Shown here one piece after another: positions 11,801 through 18,175 of a DNA stretch of 64,000 nucleotides. Origin of the DNA: Micromonospora nigra (lineage in GTDB: Bacteria > Actinomycetota > Actinomycetes > Mycobacteriales > Micromonosporaceae); NCBI RefSeq assembly GCF_900091585.1, contig NZ_FMHT01000003.1:2657501-2721500 (forward strand). Direction: 5' to 3'. Positions within the stretch are counted from its first letter, which is position 1. Each line of letters opens with the position of its first letter. The position numbers were made by a program, and so were the translations under genes. The notes beneath the pieces are model-generated. The model was not told the origin of the DNA. It saw nothing but the letters and a program-made list of their open reading frames with translations, and did no database searches.

Positions 11801-14800
11801 GTCCGCCCGCACGTCGGGCCAGCGGGGCAGGGACACCTGCGGGTCCCCGTAGAAGCTGGACAGGGCGGCCAGCGAACAGTCCAGACAGTTGTTGCTCCGA
11901 CCCTGCTGCCCCGGCCCGCCGTCGTTGATCAACCGCCCGTACGGATGGGTCGACGGATCCGCCAGGTACGCGTACCCCTCGGGAGTCCGCAAACTCGCCT
12001 CGACGTCCTGCTGGTATGCGCCGTCCTCCAACGGAGCCAACTCACCCGGTCCGAGATTGCGGGTCTCGGGCATCCCGTAACTGGCAGCGGCGGAGGTGAA
12101 CGGGACAGGGTCGGTCAGTCCGTGGGATCCACCGTCGGCCACACCTGGTGACCCTTGATCCGGCCCTCCCGGCGGGCCTGGCTGTACTCCTCGATGATCA
12201 GGGTCGGTGGCAGGCTGGAGTGGACCGTGACCACTCCCGTCTGGTCGATGATGTAGCTCCCCTGGCCCACGTGCATCCCCGAGGCCCGTTCCTGCGCCGA
12301 GAGCTTCTCCCTGGCCAGCCAGCCGAACTCGAACTCCCGAAGACCGATCGGATTTCGGGTCCGCACCAGTCGTGTGATCAGCGCCAGCGCCTCGTCCCTG
12401 GTCATGGTCTGCACCTCCGGTGCTCATCATCATCGCCCACAGCGAGTGCGTGAGCCGCACGTAGGGCGTCGGTGGCTCCGAGGTGGCCACGCCCCGCTGC
12501 GGATCCCACCAGACCGGCTGGTCCGCGTCGGGCGGGAAGACGATCACGAACGCGTGGGCACCGTCGCTGACCACGTCGCCCGACTCCGGGTCGAACACCG
12601 GGTCCCCGGTGTCCTCGTCGACGGCCAACCACTCCGCCACCAGCAGGGCGGACGAGCCTGGACCGGCCTCGGCCACCTGGCGGTACAGGTCGGCGTACCG
12701 ATCGGCGACGGCGGCGGCGCGGGCCGCCGGCTCACCGGGCAGACCGGCGGGTCCGCCCGTCCACTCGCCACCGATCCAGGCGGCGGCCCGACCGATACCA
12801 CCCTGCTCGCCGGTCACCCGGTCGATCGAGCCGTCGGGCAGTCGGTCGGGCCAGCGGGGCAGGGACACCTGCGGATCCCCGTAGAAGCTGGACAACGCCG
12901 CCAGCGAACAGTCCAGACAGTTGTTGCTCCGACCCTGCCGGTCCGGACCACCATCGTTGATCAACCGCCCGTACGGATGGGTCGACGGATCCGCCAGGTA
13001 GGCGTAGCCGTCGGCCGTCCGCAGGCTCGCCTCGACGTCCTGCTGGTATGCGATGTCCTCCAGCGGGGCCAGTTCACCCGGGCCGATCCTCCGGGTGTCC
13101 GGCAACGGCCACCCCCGCACGTCCGGCAACCGGCCGTCGCCGTCGGCGGAGTCGTCGAAGGCCCCATCGGTGTCCGTGGGATCCGCGCTCAGTTCGCCCG
13201 GCGGCAGATCTCCGTCAACTCGTCCTCCGTCGGCAGCGGCACCGTCGCGAACGCCGTCGACTCCCGCTCCGCCGTCGCCCGGTCGACCGCCCTGGTCAGG
13301 TGACGGTCCGGGTCGGTGTAGAGGACCGCCGTCGCCACGTACGGCCGAAACATCCACGCCCGGGCGTCCCGGTCCCAGATCACCGCCCGGGTCGACTCCG
13401 GGACGGGGGCCAGCGCGATCAGGTTGCCGGGCCGATCCGGACTGTCGGGGCGGCACATCAGGTGGTACGGGAACGCCAGCGGCATCGGGCCTTCTCGGGG
13501 CGGCGGGATCGAAGCCGGGCGGGCCCGGCAGGCGCGTCGCCGCCCCGTCCCGGTGGTCGGGGTTCGTCGCGTCCTGGTCGACGGGCGCGGTGGAGGCGGG
13601 GGGCAACGGCACAGTCTGCTGCGAGGTCGTCCCGGTGTCGGCCGGCACGGTCGCCGGGACGACCGGATCACCGGCGGCGTCCAGGACGATGGACCACACC
13701 TCGGCCACCCGGTCGCTGTGCACGGGCACGTCGGAGACGAGCCGGTTCTGCCCGTCCACCCAGACGATGGTGCCGTTGTGGTTGACGGCGTTCCAGGTGT
13801 GTGCGCGGCCGTTCTCACCCGCCCAACTGGTGATGATGATCGCGGCGGCACCCGGCCCGGCCTGCCGGAGAGCCTCCGCGACGGCGTCCAGCCCGGTGGT
13901 GCCCGTACCCCGGTGGCGGTATTCGGACTGGACCGCCCGCTCCTGGCGGTCGGTGCTGTCGAACTCGGGCAGCGACGGATCCGCGACGGGGGCGGCGACC
14001 TCCGGCCGGCCGAACCAGGTGGACAGGAACGACAGCCCGACGTCGGCGCAGTTGTTGCTCCTGCCCTGCACGGTGGGTCCACCGTCGTTGACGAGTCCGG
14101 CCCACGCCCCGACGCGCGGGTCGGGATGGACCAGGGGACGGCCGGTTGCCGGATCCCGGGGTACGGCGTCCTGCAACGCCTGCTGGTCGGCCTGGCTCGG
14201 TGGCACCACCCCCTGGGGCTGCCCGTACGGGCGGGTGTCGCTCAGTGGCTGGCCGTTGCCGACGACGCCCGGCACGGGGGGTTGGTACGCCTCGACGGTC
14301 CGGTCGGTGTCCACGACCGGCTCGATGCCGAACTGGGGCAGGAAGTGGGCGCACGAGCGGCACGGTGGCCGGTAGTGCCCCAGCTCGTACGTGACGTCAC
14401 CCGACCTGGCGGTGGCGATCTGGTGGGTGGTGATCTTCGAGTTCTGGAAAGCCGCCAGGGCGAACTGCTCGAAGGTTCCCGGCTCGCCCTGCACCCGCCA
14501 CTGCTGTTCCAGGCGGTAGAGCTGGTCGGAGACGAGGGCCACCTCCGCGCACTTGCCGTGGCCACCGCCCGGGTTGACTTCCGCTTCCTTCAGCGCCGCC
14601 TCGGTTCTCGCAAGGGCTTCCTTCGCCACGCGGTGCACGACGGGATCGGTCCGCGGTGTGGTGCCCTTGTCCGGCGTCATGCTGGTGTGCGTCGTGATGT
14701 CGCCGTCAGGCATCAGCAACGCGCCGGCCGTGCCCGGCTGCTTGCCCCTGGAAACAGTGGTGGCCTTGACGGCCTGCCGGACGGTCTCCGCCAGCGTCCG

Positions 14801-17791
14801 GGAAGCCTCGATCATCGCCTGTTCCGCGTCCGGGCCGGCCGGATCGCCGGGGGCGGTGGTCGTGTCGAGGTGCCAACTGTGGGTGCCCCGGCCCGTGGGC
14901 CCGGTCGAGCGGGTCAGCGTGGACGGATCGACAGCGCCCGGGGTGGGGGCGGCGGCGCCCGAGTTGGTTGGCGTCGTCCCGGTGCTGGCCGGCACCGGCA
15001 CGACGACCGGTCCGTCGACCGGCGAGCGGGGGGCCGGCACCGCGTCGGTGTCGGCCTGCGGGGTGCCGGAGGTGCCCAGATCCGTCGGGGCGTCCGCAGG
15101 AGCAGGCGGGGTGCCGGCCGGGGTCGCGTCGGGGGCGACGTCAGCCGGCCTGACGCCGGCCGTCTCCGTTGGCACACCCGCCGGGACCGGCTGCTGCGGC
15201 ACCTGACCATCCGGGCGTACGGGGGCCGCGTCCGGGCCGGTGTCCGACCGGCTCGTCTGGTCCCCGGTCGGCTGCCTCCCGTCCGCAGCGGGCTGGGCTG
15301 TCGAGGGGCCCGCAGCGGGGGTGAGCGAGATCGAGCCGGCGGAGTTCACCGCGGAGGGGTTGACCCCCGGCGTCGGGGCGGTTCGATTCGAGGGAGCCTG
15401 GGTGCCGGCGCCGGGGTTGGGGTTGGTCGAGGTACCGGGATGGCTGGTGGTCGTGCCCGGCTGGGCGGTCGTGCCCGGTGCCGGTGCGGTCGTCGGCGTG
15501 GGCGTCGCGGGGGTGGCCGGCGGACCGGCGGCCGTCGGCACGGCGGTCGCGGGGTTCCCCGGGGTCGCGGTCGCGGGACCTGCCGGGGTGGCGGTCGCGG
15601 GACCTGCCGGCACTGCGCCGAACTGGTTCGGCACCGCCGTCGCCGGAGGGCCGGGCAGGAACGCCGGTGAGCCGTCCGCCGCCAAGGAATCGGTGTCGGC
15701 GCTGGACGGCGTCGTGGGAGTCGACGCGGGGGCAGCGGGACCAGCGCCCGGCGGGGCATCCGCTGCGGGGCCGGCCGCCCGGTCCTGCCCCCTGCCGTCC
15801 CCGAGGGTCGGGCCGGGCACGGCGGCCTCGCCGGACCGGGCACCGACGGTCTCCAGGCGGGTCGGGTCGACGGACACGGACGTGGGGTCGGCTGCCGTCG
15901 CGCCCCCGGAGGCGACCGTGTCGCTGTCCGCAGTAGCCGCGTCGACGGGACCAGCCTGGGCGGCCTCAGCCGGACCGCTGCCGGCCGGGTCGCCGGGACC
16001 GGTGACGGTCGTGTCGCCGGTGGACGGCCCCGCCTCGGACGCGGTCGTCGGCTGGTCGGAGGTGACCGGCGAGCTGGTGGACTGACCAGCGTCGGCGGCT
16101 CCCGTGGGCGGTGCTGCCTGCCCCGTATCGCCCGTGGGCGTCACGACACCCTGCGGCGTACCGGCGTCGGCGGGTGCCGTGACACCTGCCTGGGTCGTCG
16201 CGTCGGTCGGTGCGTTGCCAGCCGGGACGGCGTCGGCCGTCGAAGGCGCGGTGTCGGCTGTGGCGGTGTCAGCCGTCGGGGCCGGGGCCTCTGCCGTCGG
16301 AGGCGCGAGACTGATCGATCCGGAACCCGTGTCCGGGGCCGAGGTCTGACCGGTGTCGGTTCCCGAACCCGAGGTGCCCGCCGCGCCGGTGTCGGAGCCG
16401 GTCGTCGACCCGCTGCCCGATCCGGTTCCACTGCCGCTACCGGAGGTCGACCCAGAACCCGACGAGGAACCGGACCCCGACGTCCCGCCACCAGCCGTCG
16501 AACCACCGCCCGCCGAACCACCGCCTGCGGAGCCGCCCGCCGTCCCACCGCCCGCCGAACCGTTCCCCGCCGAACCTCCGCCCGCCGAACCGTTCCCCGC
16601 CGTCCCACCGCCCGGCGAACCGCTGCCGTTCGCGCCGCCGACACCCTGACCGGGGCCGACGCCCGGGGCACCCGGCCCGGCTCCGGGACCGACCGAGATG
16701 CCCGGCGCGCCGAGCGCCCGGTTGGTCAGCGACGCGAGCCCGGAGCCGGTCGCGCTGCCCGCCGCGGTCAGGCCGCTGCGGCCCGCGCCGCTGGTGAAGC
16801 CGCCGAGGAAGGCGTCCGCGCCGGGCATCGCCCACTGCCCCGTCATGGTGCCGTTGGCCAGGACGCTCGCCGCCGGGGAGACGACTGCGTTCTGCATGCC
16901 GGCCGCGAGGCTGTTGCTGCCCCACCGGACCACGCCGCTGCCCGGGAAGGTCAGGCCGGACGGGCTGAACGACACCGGCATCCGGGGTGCCACGCGCCGG
17001 GCCGCCGCGCTCAGGCCGGTGCCGAGCACGGCACCGTAGGCGCCGCCGAGGCCGGCCGTCACCGTCCGGCTGGTGTCCCACCGCGTACGCTCGCCGCTGT
17101 TCATCTGGTAGGCCTGCGCGCCCACGTCGATGATCAGTTCCTCGCCGATCTCCTCGACGAGTTCCCGGCCCAGGCGGCTCATGCCCTGGCGGAAGCCCTG
17201 ACTGGTCACGATCTGCCCGACCTTCGTGCCGGCCATGCGCAGCGCCGCGCGCATCCCGGCCCGGGTGAGCAGTTGCCGGCCCATCTGCGCGATCAGCCGG
17301 CGCATGGCCACGGTGACCGCCTGTCGGCCGGCGGCCAGGATGCCGGGGATGGCACCCGCCGAGACGCCGCCGAGCCAGGCCATGAGCAGCGCCACGAAGA
17401 CCGCGATCACCGTGATCATGACCGCGATGAGAACCGTCAGCTTGGCGTACTCGATCTCCAGTGCGGCGGCGTCGCAGCCACCGGCGTAGGCGGCGGCCAC
17501 CTCCTGCACCAGCGGCAGGCCGGTGTTCGGGTCGACGCCGATCTGGTTCCACAGCGCGCCGAACGCCTCACCGGCCCCACCGCCCCACGCCTGGAGGATC
17601 TTCATCACCGCGGGGTCGGCCTCGGCGAGGGTCTCGCTGAGCAGGTCCGCCATCTCCCGCCAGGCGTCGGCGAGCTCCCGCATGCTGTCCTCGTCGCCGG
17701 AGGGCCATCCCTCGCCAGCGCTGACCCAGCAGATGGCATCCCAGACCCACGCGTACTCGCCGAGCGAGTTTCTGGGATTGGGGATGCCCAC
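2816..17791 (-). CDS. giant multi-domain polymorphic toxin, probable ESX substrate
   Basis: Open for 4991 codons from a GTG with GAGGAG 8 nt upstream. Residues 1-115 are a helical WXG100-like/CpnT-like head, with membrane segments near 118-150. A Gly/Ser then Pro/Ala/Thr linker runs to about 1000. A YwqJ-type deaminase follows (CAE at 1081-1083; PCxxC with Cys1144 and Cys1147). Three papain-fold glutamine-deamidase (Tox-PL) modules have catalytic Cys1248, Cys1625 and Cys1969, each within RSNNC and followed by an AH motif and a W.D strand. HE(V/I)AEL domains recur with His at 2345, 3529 and 4250. Four helical/transmembrane modules occupy about 2370-3420. Two calpain-like proteases follow: Cys3900/His4098/Asn4114, and Cys4618 with His near 4817. 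The last 100 residues are unassigned. Three small genes lie in the +1 frame inside it, so the three inter-module linkers near 1436-1535, 1796-1892 and 2139-2236 may not be conserved protein. Several joined cassettes remain an alternative reading. Confidence 0.8.
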   Translation of the reverse strand: MGIPNPRNSLGEYAWVWDAICWVSAGEGWPSGDEDSMRELADAWREMADLLSETLAEADPAVMKILQAWGGGAGEAFGALWNQIGVDPNTGLPLVQEVAAAYAGGCDAAALEIEYAKLTVLIAVMITVIAVFVALLMAWLGGVSAGAIPGILAAGRQAVTVAMRRLIAQMGRQLLTRAGMRAALRMAGTKVGQIVTSQGFRQGMSRLGRELVEEIGEELIIDVGAQAYQMNSGERTRWDTSRTVTAGLGGAYGAVLGTGLSAAARRVAPRMPVSFSPSGLTFPGSGVVRWGSNSLAAGMQNAVVSPAASVLANGTMTGQWAMPGADAFLGGFTSGAGRSGLTAAGSATGSGLASLTNRALGAPGISVGPGAGPGAPGVGPGQGVGGANGSGSPGGGTAGNGSAGGGSAGNGSAGGGTAGGSAGGGSAGGGSTAGGGTSGSGSSSGSGSTSGSGSGTGSGSGSTTGSDTGAAGTSGSGTDTGQTSAPDTGSGSISLAPPTAEAPAPTADTATADTAPSTADAVPAGNAPTDATTQAGVTAPADAGTPQGVVTPTGDTGQAAPPTGAADAGQSTSSPVTSDQPTTASEAGPSTGDTTVTGPGDPAGSGPAEAAQAGPVDAATADSDTVASGGATAADPTSVSVDPTRLETVGARSGEAAVPGPTLGDGRGQDRAAGPAADAPPGAGPAAPASTPTTPSSADTDSLAADGSPAFLPGPPATAVPNQFGAVPAGPATATPAGPATATPGNPATAVPTAAGPPATPATPTPTTAPAPGTTAQPGTTTSHPGTSTNPNPGAGTQAPSNRTAPTPGVNPSAVNSAGSISLTPAAGPSTAQPAADGRQPTGDQTSRSDTGPDAAPVRPDGQVPQQPVPAGVPTETAGVRPADVAPDATPAGTPPAPADAPTDLGTSGTPQADTDAVPAPRSPVDGPVVVPVPASTGTTPTNSGAAAPTPGAVDPSTLTRSTGPTGRGTHSWHLDTTTAPGDPAGPDAEQAMIEASRTLAETVRQAVKATTVSRGKQPGTAGALLMPDGDITTHTSMTPDKGTTPRTDPVVHRVAKEALARTEAALKEAEVNPGGGHGKCAEVALVSDQLYRLEQQWRVQGEPGTFEQFALAAFQNSKITTHQIATARSGDVTYELGHYRPPCRSCAHFLPQFGIEPVVDTDRTVEAYQPPVPGVVGNGQPLSDTRPYGQPQGVVPPSQADQQALQDAVPRDPATGRPLVHPDPRVGAWAGLVNDGGPTVQGRSNNCADVGLSFLSTWFGRPEVAAPVADPSLPEFDSTDRQERAVQSEYRHRGTGTTGLDAVAEALRQAGPGAAAIIITSWAGENGRAHTWNAVNHNGTIVWVDGQNRLVSDVPVHSDRVAEVWSIVLDAAGDPVVPATVPADTGTTSQQTVPLPPASTAPVDQDATNPDHRDGAATRLPGPPGFDPAAPRRPDAAGVPVPPDVPPRQSGSARQPDRAGPRPGVDPGGDLGPGRPGVDVSAVRGDGGPLHRPGPSPDQGGRPGDGGAGVDGVRDGAAADGGRVDGDLPPGELSADPTDTDGAFDDSADGDGRLPDVRGWPLPDTRRIGPGELAPLEDIAYQQDVEASLRTADGYAYLADPSTHPYGRLINDGGPDRQGRSNNCLDCSLAALSSFYGDPQVSLPRWPDRLPDGSIDRVTGEQGGIGRAAAWIGGEWTGGPAGLPGEPAARAAAVADRYADLYRQVAEAGPGSSALLVAEWLAVDEDTGDPVFDPESGDVVSDGAHAFVIVFPPDADQPVWWDPQRGVATSEPPTPYVRLTHSLWAMMMSTGGADHDQGRGAGADHTTGADPKSDRSSGVRVRLAGQGEALGAGTGLGDARGPGELHHRPDGSGHGPLQPATDPDHRGVQPGPPGGPDQGSPGVADGGSHGLTDPVPFTSAAASYGMPETRNLGPGELAPLEDGAYQQDVEASLRTPEGYAYLADPSTHPYGRLINDGGPGQQGRSNNCLDCSLAALSSFYGDPQVSLPRWPDVRADGTVETEVGEQGGLDRARAWIDGDWAGGRAGLPSNPDEHAAAVADQYAQLHRAVLDGGPGSAALVVAEWLAVDDATGELVLDADGGVTVGGAHAFVLVYPVGADGPVWWDPQHGTTSVEMPAAYVEGTYALWSMMVPTGGGTHDGGRGTGTDHPTARDAQPGPAGGVRVRLGGEGGTLGTGAGRGDARGPGQLHHRPDGDRDGALQPAAATDPAAVRGGPATGPLHGPAGVAPGGTDSLTAAPITASAVPGTDFHGQGRRTAEPDAVLAAAQAAMPSVAPLAGVRSVVAAPDGSYRVTRADGTGFDLRVDSGPVADGAVASSVFDSDGTAVVTVSDRAADRVVERALAHEVAELAALGQPTTGAAAVVAPLSPADVAELVTAGHQARTADRWSRAAARRELAAVVDRLGLRAGMLGAEQRAAALPAEVREVLADASSGRSARSVDRARLRADRRAAEAGRPTGLPRMRTYLVTHFTVNSMLAALAVKLTLDFGGRPELALMLGAGGLAGAVATGPAKWLAKRAGLAAEDRRARHDARQDARVAAEADADTGTALAAPAAEATAAAREAGDAVTGLGDRIAAVQEQLSSQERRHRLMGRPHRFPPTGDPSPAAPVPGTPTTPARPGPAGLTPHEQGRLAELRSLAARHGSAAPWARPRAGREIRALLDALGLRQGTPGAEQRRDLLPADVRSVADRFGDSRTAAVRDRLRVVADRRPAEGERPGKVAPWWMSVAENAPHLLTAGTIAAVGDLLNELRLGWFGIAGALATAATGMAVDPVIARREAAAKDARDAWDVANPAIPADALLAQAAAAVGDPVAAVSDRAAEATRRTADLEQRVADLDRRLAESRRRTGLTESFRRLIFGDPVWAGLPASGGNPSTSTATTPTASTGTGAGADPATPTPARRGDPRDTAALQRLGALAARHATAGPLARPALARQVRALVDQLGLLADTPGAAQRRELLPADLRPVVERFGQPGPPARVGRFLSRPPADATDSSERPGNVPGVGVYAVEQVPGPLVQAGATVAVARAVQVAAGVGPMNMLAGGLAGPLRDLLLKRLESRVKDDRRAWDLARPNPATAPTARVDALADPAVAAVTDAARQLDAVAGRLDGLHATIDRLADPQAATRAPGPVNPASPIPASTGPGSARPATDPSTAATAPAASTPQPPSRADSWELQTAAHHVRTADPVALPSALRELHAVIDRLGLRDGMLGAADRVAQLPPEARQVVTEYGGDRAGRARQLHTLRAERRAADGTRPPGLPRLRTYLLSSLLTGGTAGAAATAAAIAVASPLAPVIPVAALVAAPVVGVAKWHAKRAGLAVDDRRTRFDARSDARAAADQVDQVVDRLAGPVADLERAADRLARGLDAAGTATDGLADRLADAHRRTGLLSRLLGSDRPGRADPTPAGPDPTSAGPDPEPDTGRITAAAVPHSGFHGLGRPDADPSAVQDVARAALPQVAPYAGVDAVVAVGPDLFEVRTAGLLPLRVQLTTGPLTDGVVAQSTRNPDGSFTVTVSDRAVDAVVARALAHEIAELAALHEAGQALVGTLDPGNVGGLVDPAGLTAHDRGRMAEIRLLADEYATADAATRVAVRAEIDALADHLGLRVGDPDARARWAVLPRDVLNHLMRLSVPVVTPETVSRVLAGGPDLTEVQRFRMYDYRARLAPDLQVPGRAELDARLRELAARAEDAQASMPRMPAFAGQVIGLPADRLARIREVDPALADRLAAEGVYVDLTGRYDLRPYLAPGHPEIDLGAARPEFDLTTEAGRQAHLFEDRHRARAALRAVRGADQAAALLVDHDLHYQGDGRWMGLAPDVLTEALRGFTPDPTPSATPETVPTQPSPGETRVVADRVTLPAAGPGTPRIGYGQPLDADTGQPPPLFDGPPKPGDVQQGMLGDCGMIAVIRAVAGQLPDTVSGMFQPNPDGTVDVLLHETTLPGRTVTPTGRQLRVTVHPDVPLHPNSGGRSAYADQSTVGVAWASLLEKAVAALDRTWSPQRHDQWQRQWSQRPDTPAGQAAPMGYARLNAGSSRLVQAELLSQLTGLPTAVSDIDPTPGREAAVAAHLAELLAAGSPVITGTRPASGYAGKPGYGLVPGHAYVVESVRDGEVQLRNPWNSNHPAPMPVADFVALTNSTYAHVELARTALPELPGAGLSDAGRPAADPTAVLDAARAALPTLAEAVGADGIFRVTADTVEVRVAGREPLRVTVAAGPLAAGTVAGTVRNLDGTFTLTLSDRAADTVVDRALAHEVAELVARHADGDARVGLFDAQTDGPIDPAGLSARDRGRLAELRMLARRYADADPADRLAVRAEIDALADHLGLRSGIPDAHARWAVLPADAAAHLMRLSTPRLTPEALDQVLRGGPDQHLVDRFRQIDHRGRLAPDLRTLTQAEVDTRLRELAVEGEQAQTGLPRMPACAGQVVALPPALQDWLRQVDPQLADRVAAQGVYVDLTGRFDLRPYTLDGAPEISVDASQPAYDLRTEHGRQALLAEDRARAVTTLRTRYGANPAAMAVLTTHDFHYLADARVMALVPDALTRALHAMVPGAPPLDVEVTSTVTDGQIAVVADRVTLPDTDPKRRIEYGQPLVAETGQPAPVLDGVPRREQVQQGSLGDCGMLATMGAVAAHRPDLIARLFHPNPDGTVDVLLHESTPAGDTTRPTGRRLRVTVHPDVPVHAGSTWTAYADQTAQGVAWVSLLEKAVAAIDRTWTGQRHEQWQRQWAGWHSPSDPHRAAPLGYARLGVGSTPDMQAELLTQLTGLPSRTTWFDTTVDAQQAQARLTALLAAGSPVITATRAQDQYPAHLRTKLPYDLVTGHAYEVVAVRNGEVLLHNPWGSQHPPAIPVQEFLALTSGSYAHLDLPPTPPPVPDAHSVPPVPPLPPGPPAPPSPDRRGPETDRPQHTLGRTDLDEERSTVGYLALLATDGTVVGLAVVETSTRGQRSARWTVDGAVPTGGSLPVDRPEAERIAREVLGFALPGEPALRDMLDG
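11086..11376 (-). CDS. nested small gene (putative immunity), inside giant toxin ORF, copy B
   Basis: A 96-codon frame starting MTEDEARAL, with a strong purine-rich site (GGGAGGGGGG) 4 nt before the ATG. It is a clear paralogue of the nested gene at 12115-12405, keeping the FE(Y/F)GW strand, the QERA.GMHVGQGS segment, the TG.VT.HSSLPP turn and the C-terminal helix with a Q.WP ending. It directly follows the third Tox-PL module, overlapping the toxin ORF in the same +1 frame as the other two nested genes. The toxin-frame translation beneath both copies is a His/Gly/Pro/Arg-rich low-complexity string, so most selection probably acts on the small gene. Immunity role inferred. Confidence 0.7.
   Translation of the reverse strand: MTEDEARALITRLLGTRNPVRLGEFEYGWVAREELSEQERAAGMHVGQGSFIIDRTGIVTAHSSLPPRLILRQYVEARQQGRFTGRQVWPRVEPTV
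12115..12405 (-). CDS. nested small gene (putative immunity), inside giant toxin ORF, copy A
   Basis: A 96-codon frame starting MTRDEALAL, with GGAGG 8 nt before the ATG; an in-frame GTG lies 9 bp upstream. The protein has an N-terminal helix, a FEFGW strand, an AQERASGMHVGQGSYIID segment, a TGVVTVHSSLPP turn and a C-terminal helix. The nested gene 1 kb downstream is a close paralogue. The same fold pattern (RDEAL helix, F..GW, VDRRTGEV, LS..DI..RY) forms the N-terminal domain of the SUKH-3 protein at 22534-23289. It sits directly behind the second Tox-PL module, in the +1 frame of the toxin ORF. Likely antidote to that module; YrhB/Imm35-like folds are the closest type I can suggest. Confidence 0.7.
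   Translation of the reverse strand: MTRDEALALITRLVRTRNPIGLREFEFGWLAREKLSAQERASGMHVGQGSYIIDQTGVVTVHSSLPPTLIIEEYSQARREGRIKGHQVWPTVDPTD
13189..13485 (-). CDS. nested small gene (putative immunity), inside giant toxin ORF, +1 frame
   Basis: A 98-codon frame starting MPLAFPYHLM, with GAGAAGG 4-5 nt upstream of the ATG. Its product has the composition of a real globular protein: a balanced hydrophobic pattern, IALAPVP, AVIWDRD and AWMFRPYVATAVLY strands, and a helical acidic tail ending EICRRAN. The overlapping toxin frame in the same stretch is low-complexity Pro/Gly/Arg/Asp sequence, as expected of a shadow. It directly follows the first Tox-PL module, the canonical place for a cognate immunity gene. 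It has no resemblance to the two nested genes downstream. Family not recognised; the immunity function is inferred from position. Confidence 0.6.
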   Translation of the reverse strand: MPLAFPYHLMCRPDSPDRPGNLIALAPVPESTRAVIWDRDARAWMFRPYVATAVLYTDPDRHLTRAVDRATAERESTAFATVPLPTEDELTEICRRAN

Positions 17792-17836
17792 CCGAAGTGC
17801 TCCTCTGTCCGGAAGGGACGGGACGAAGGACGAGGG

Positions 17837-18175
17837 TTACCTGTCCTCGCTGCCGAACAGCATCTTGGTCATCTCGTCCGTGTCCACCGTGCCCTCCACG
17901 GCCCCCCTGACGGCCGGGCCCATCTGTTCGACCACCGGCACGACCTGGTTGCCCAGGTTGAGCACCGCCTCCGCCGGCTTCTCCCCGTCCAGGTAGTTCT
18001 TGTTGAACTCCCGACCCGGCTCGTCGGTGCCCCAGGGGCTGCCCCCGTTGATGGTGGTGATGGTCGCGGCGAGGCGACGCCACCTGCTGGCCAGGGTGGC
18101 ACCTGCGGCGCTGAGGTCGTCGGCGCCGTCCAGCGCGGCGTCAGGCTGCACGAAGGTGTCGTTGAGGTCGCTCAT
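17837..18175 (-). CDS. WXG100-like small ESX protein
   Basis: A 112-residue helical protein. It has long amphipathic helices around a central turn with SPWG and a YLDGE segment that fits the YxxxD/E secretion signal found on one partner of ESX heterodimers. Length and helix-turn-helix layout are in the usual WXG100/DUF range for small ESX proteins, though the exact W-x-G spacing is degenerate. Its ATG overlaps the stop of the YbaB-type gene (ATGA), and the giant toxin begins 45 bp downstream, so the three are one transcript. Likely co-secreted partner or adaptor for the toxin head domain, which is itself WXG100-like. The partner role is an inference. Confidence 0.75.
   Translation of the reverse strand: MSDLNDTFVQPDAALDGADDLSAAGATLASRWRRLAATITTINGGSPWGTDEPGREFNKNYLDGEKPAEAVLNLGNQVVPVVEQMGPAVRGAVEGTVDTDEMTKMLFGSEDR

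Larger units (their letters stand above)
11086..13082 (-). repeat. tandem duplication of a Tox-PL module with its nested gene (unit about 1.03 kb)
   Basis: Two adjacent units inside the toxin gene are homologous along their whole length. Each begins with GPGELAPLED, passes through YAYLADPSTHPYGRLINDGG, the catalytic RSNNCLDCSLAALSSFYGD segment and an AHAF motif, and ends in a nested +1-frame gene. The catalytic cysteines are 344 codons apart and the nested start codons 1029 bp apart, so the duplication unit included both the toxin module and the overlapping small gene. Unit 1 is about 13082-12115 and unit 2 about 12055-11086. The third, upstream Tox-PL module is more divergent and is followed by an unrelated nested gene. 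Confidence 0.85.

Noticed and set aside
12040..12080. Separate start codon for the third Tox-PL module (ATG in SYGMPETRN)
   Set aside because: No ribosome site precedes it, and the homologous unit upstream has no Met at that position.
11086..13485. Programmed +1 frameshifting producing toxin-immunity fusions
   Set aside because: Each nested frame has its own ribosome site and ATG, and no slippery sequence was evident; independent initiation is the simpler explanation, although frameshifting cannot be excluded without data.
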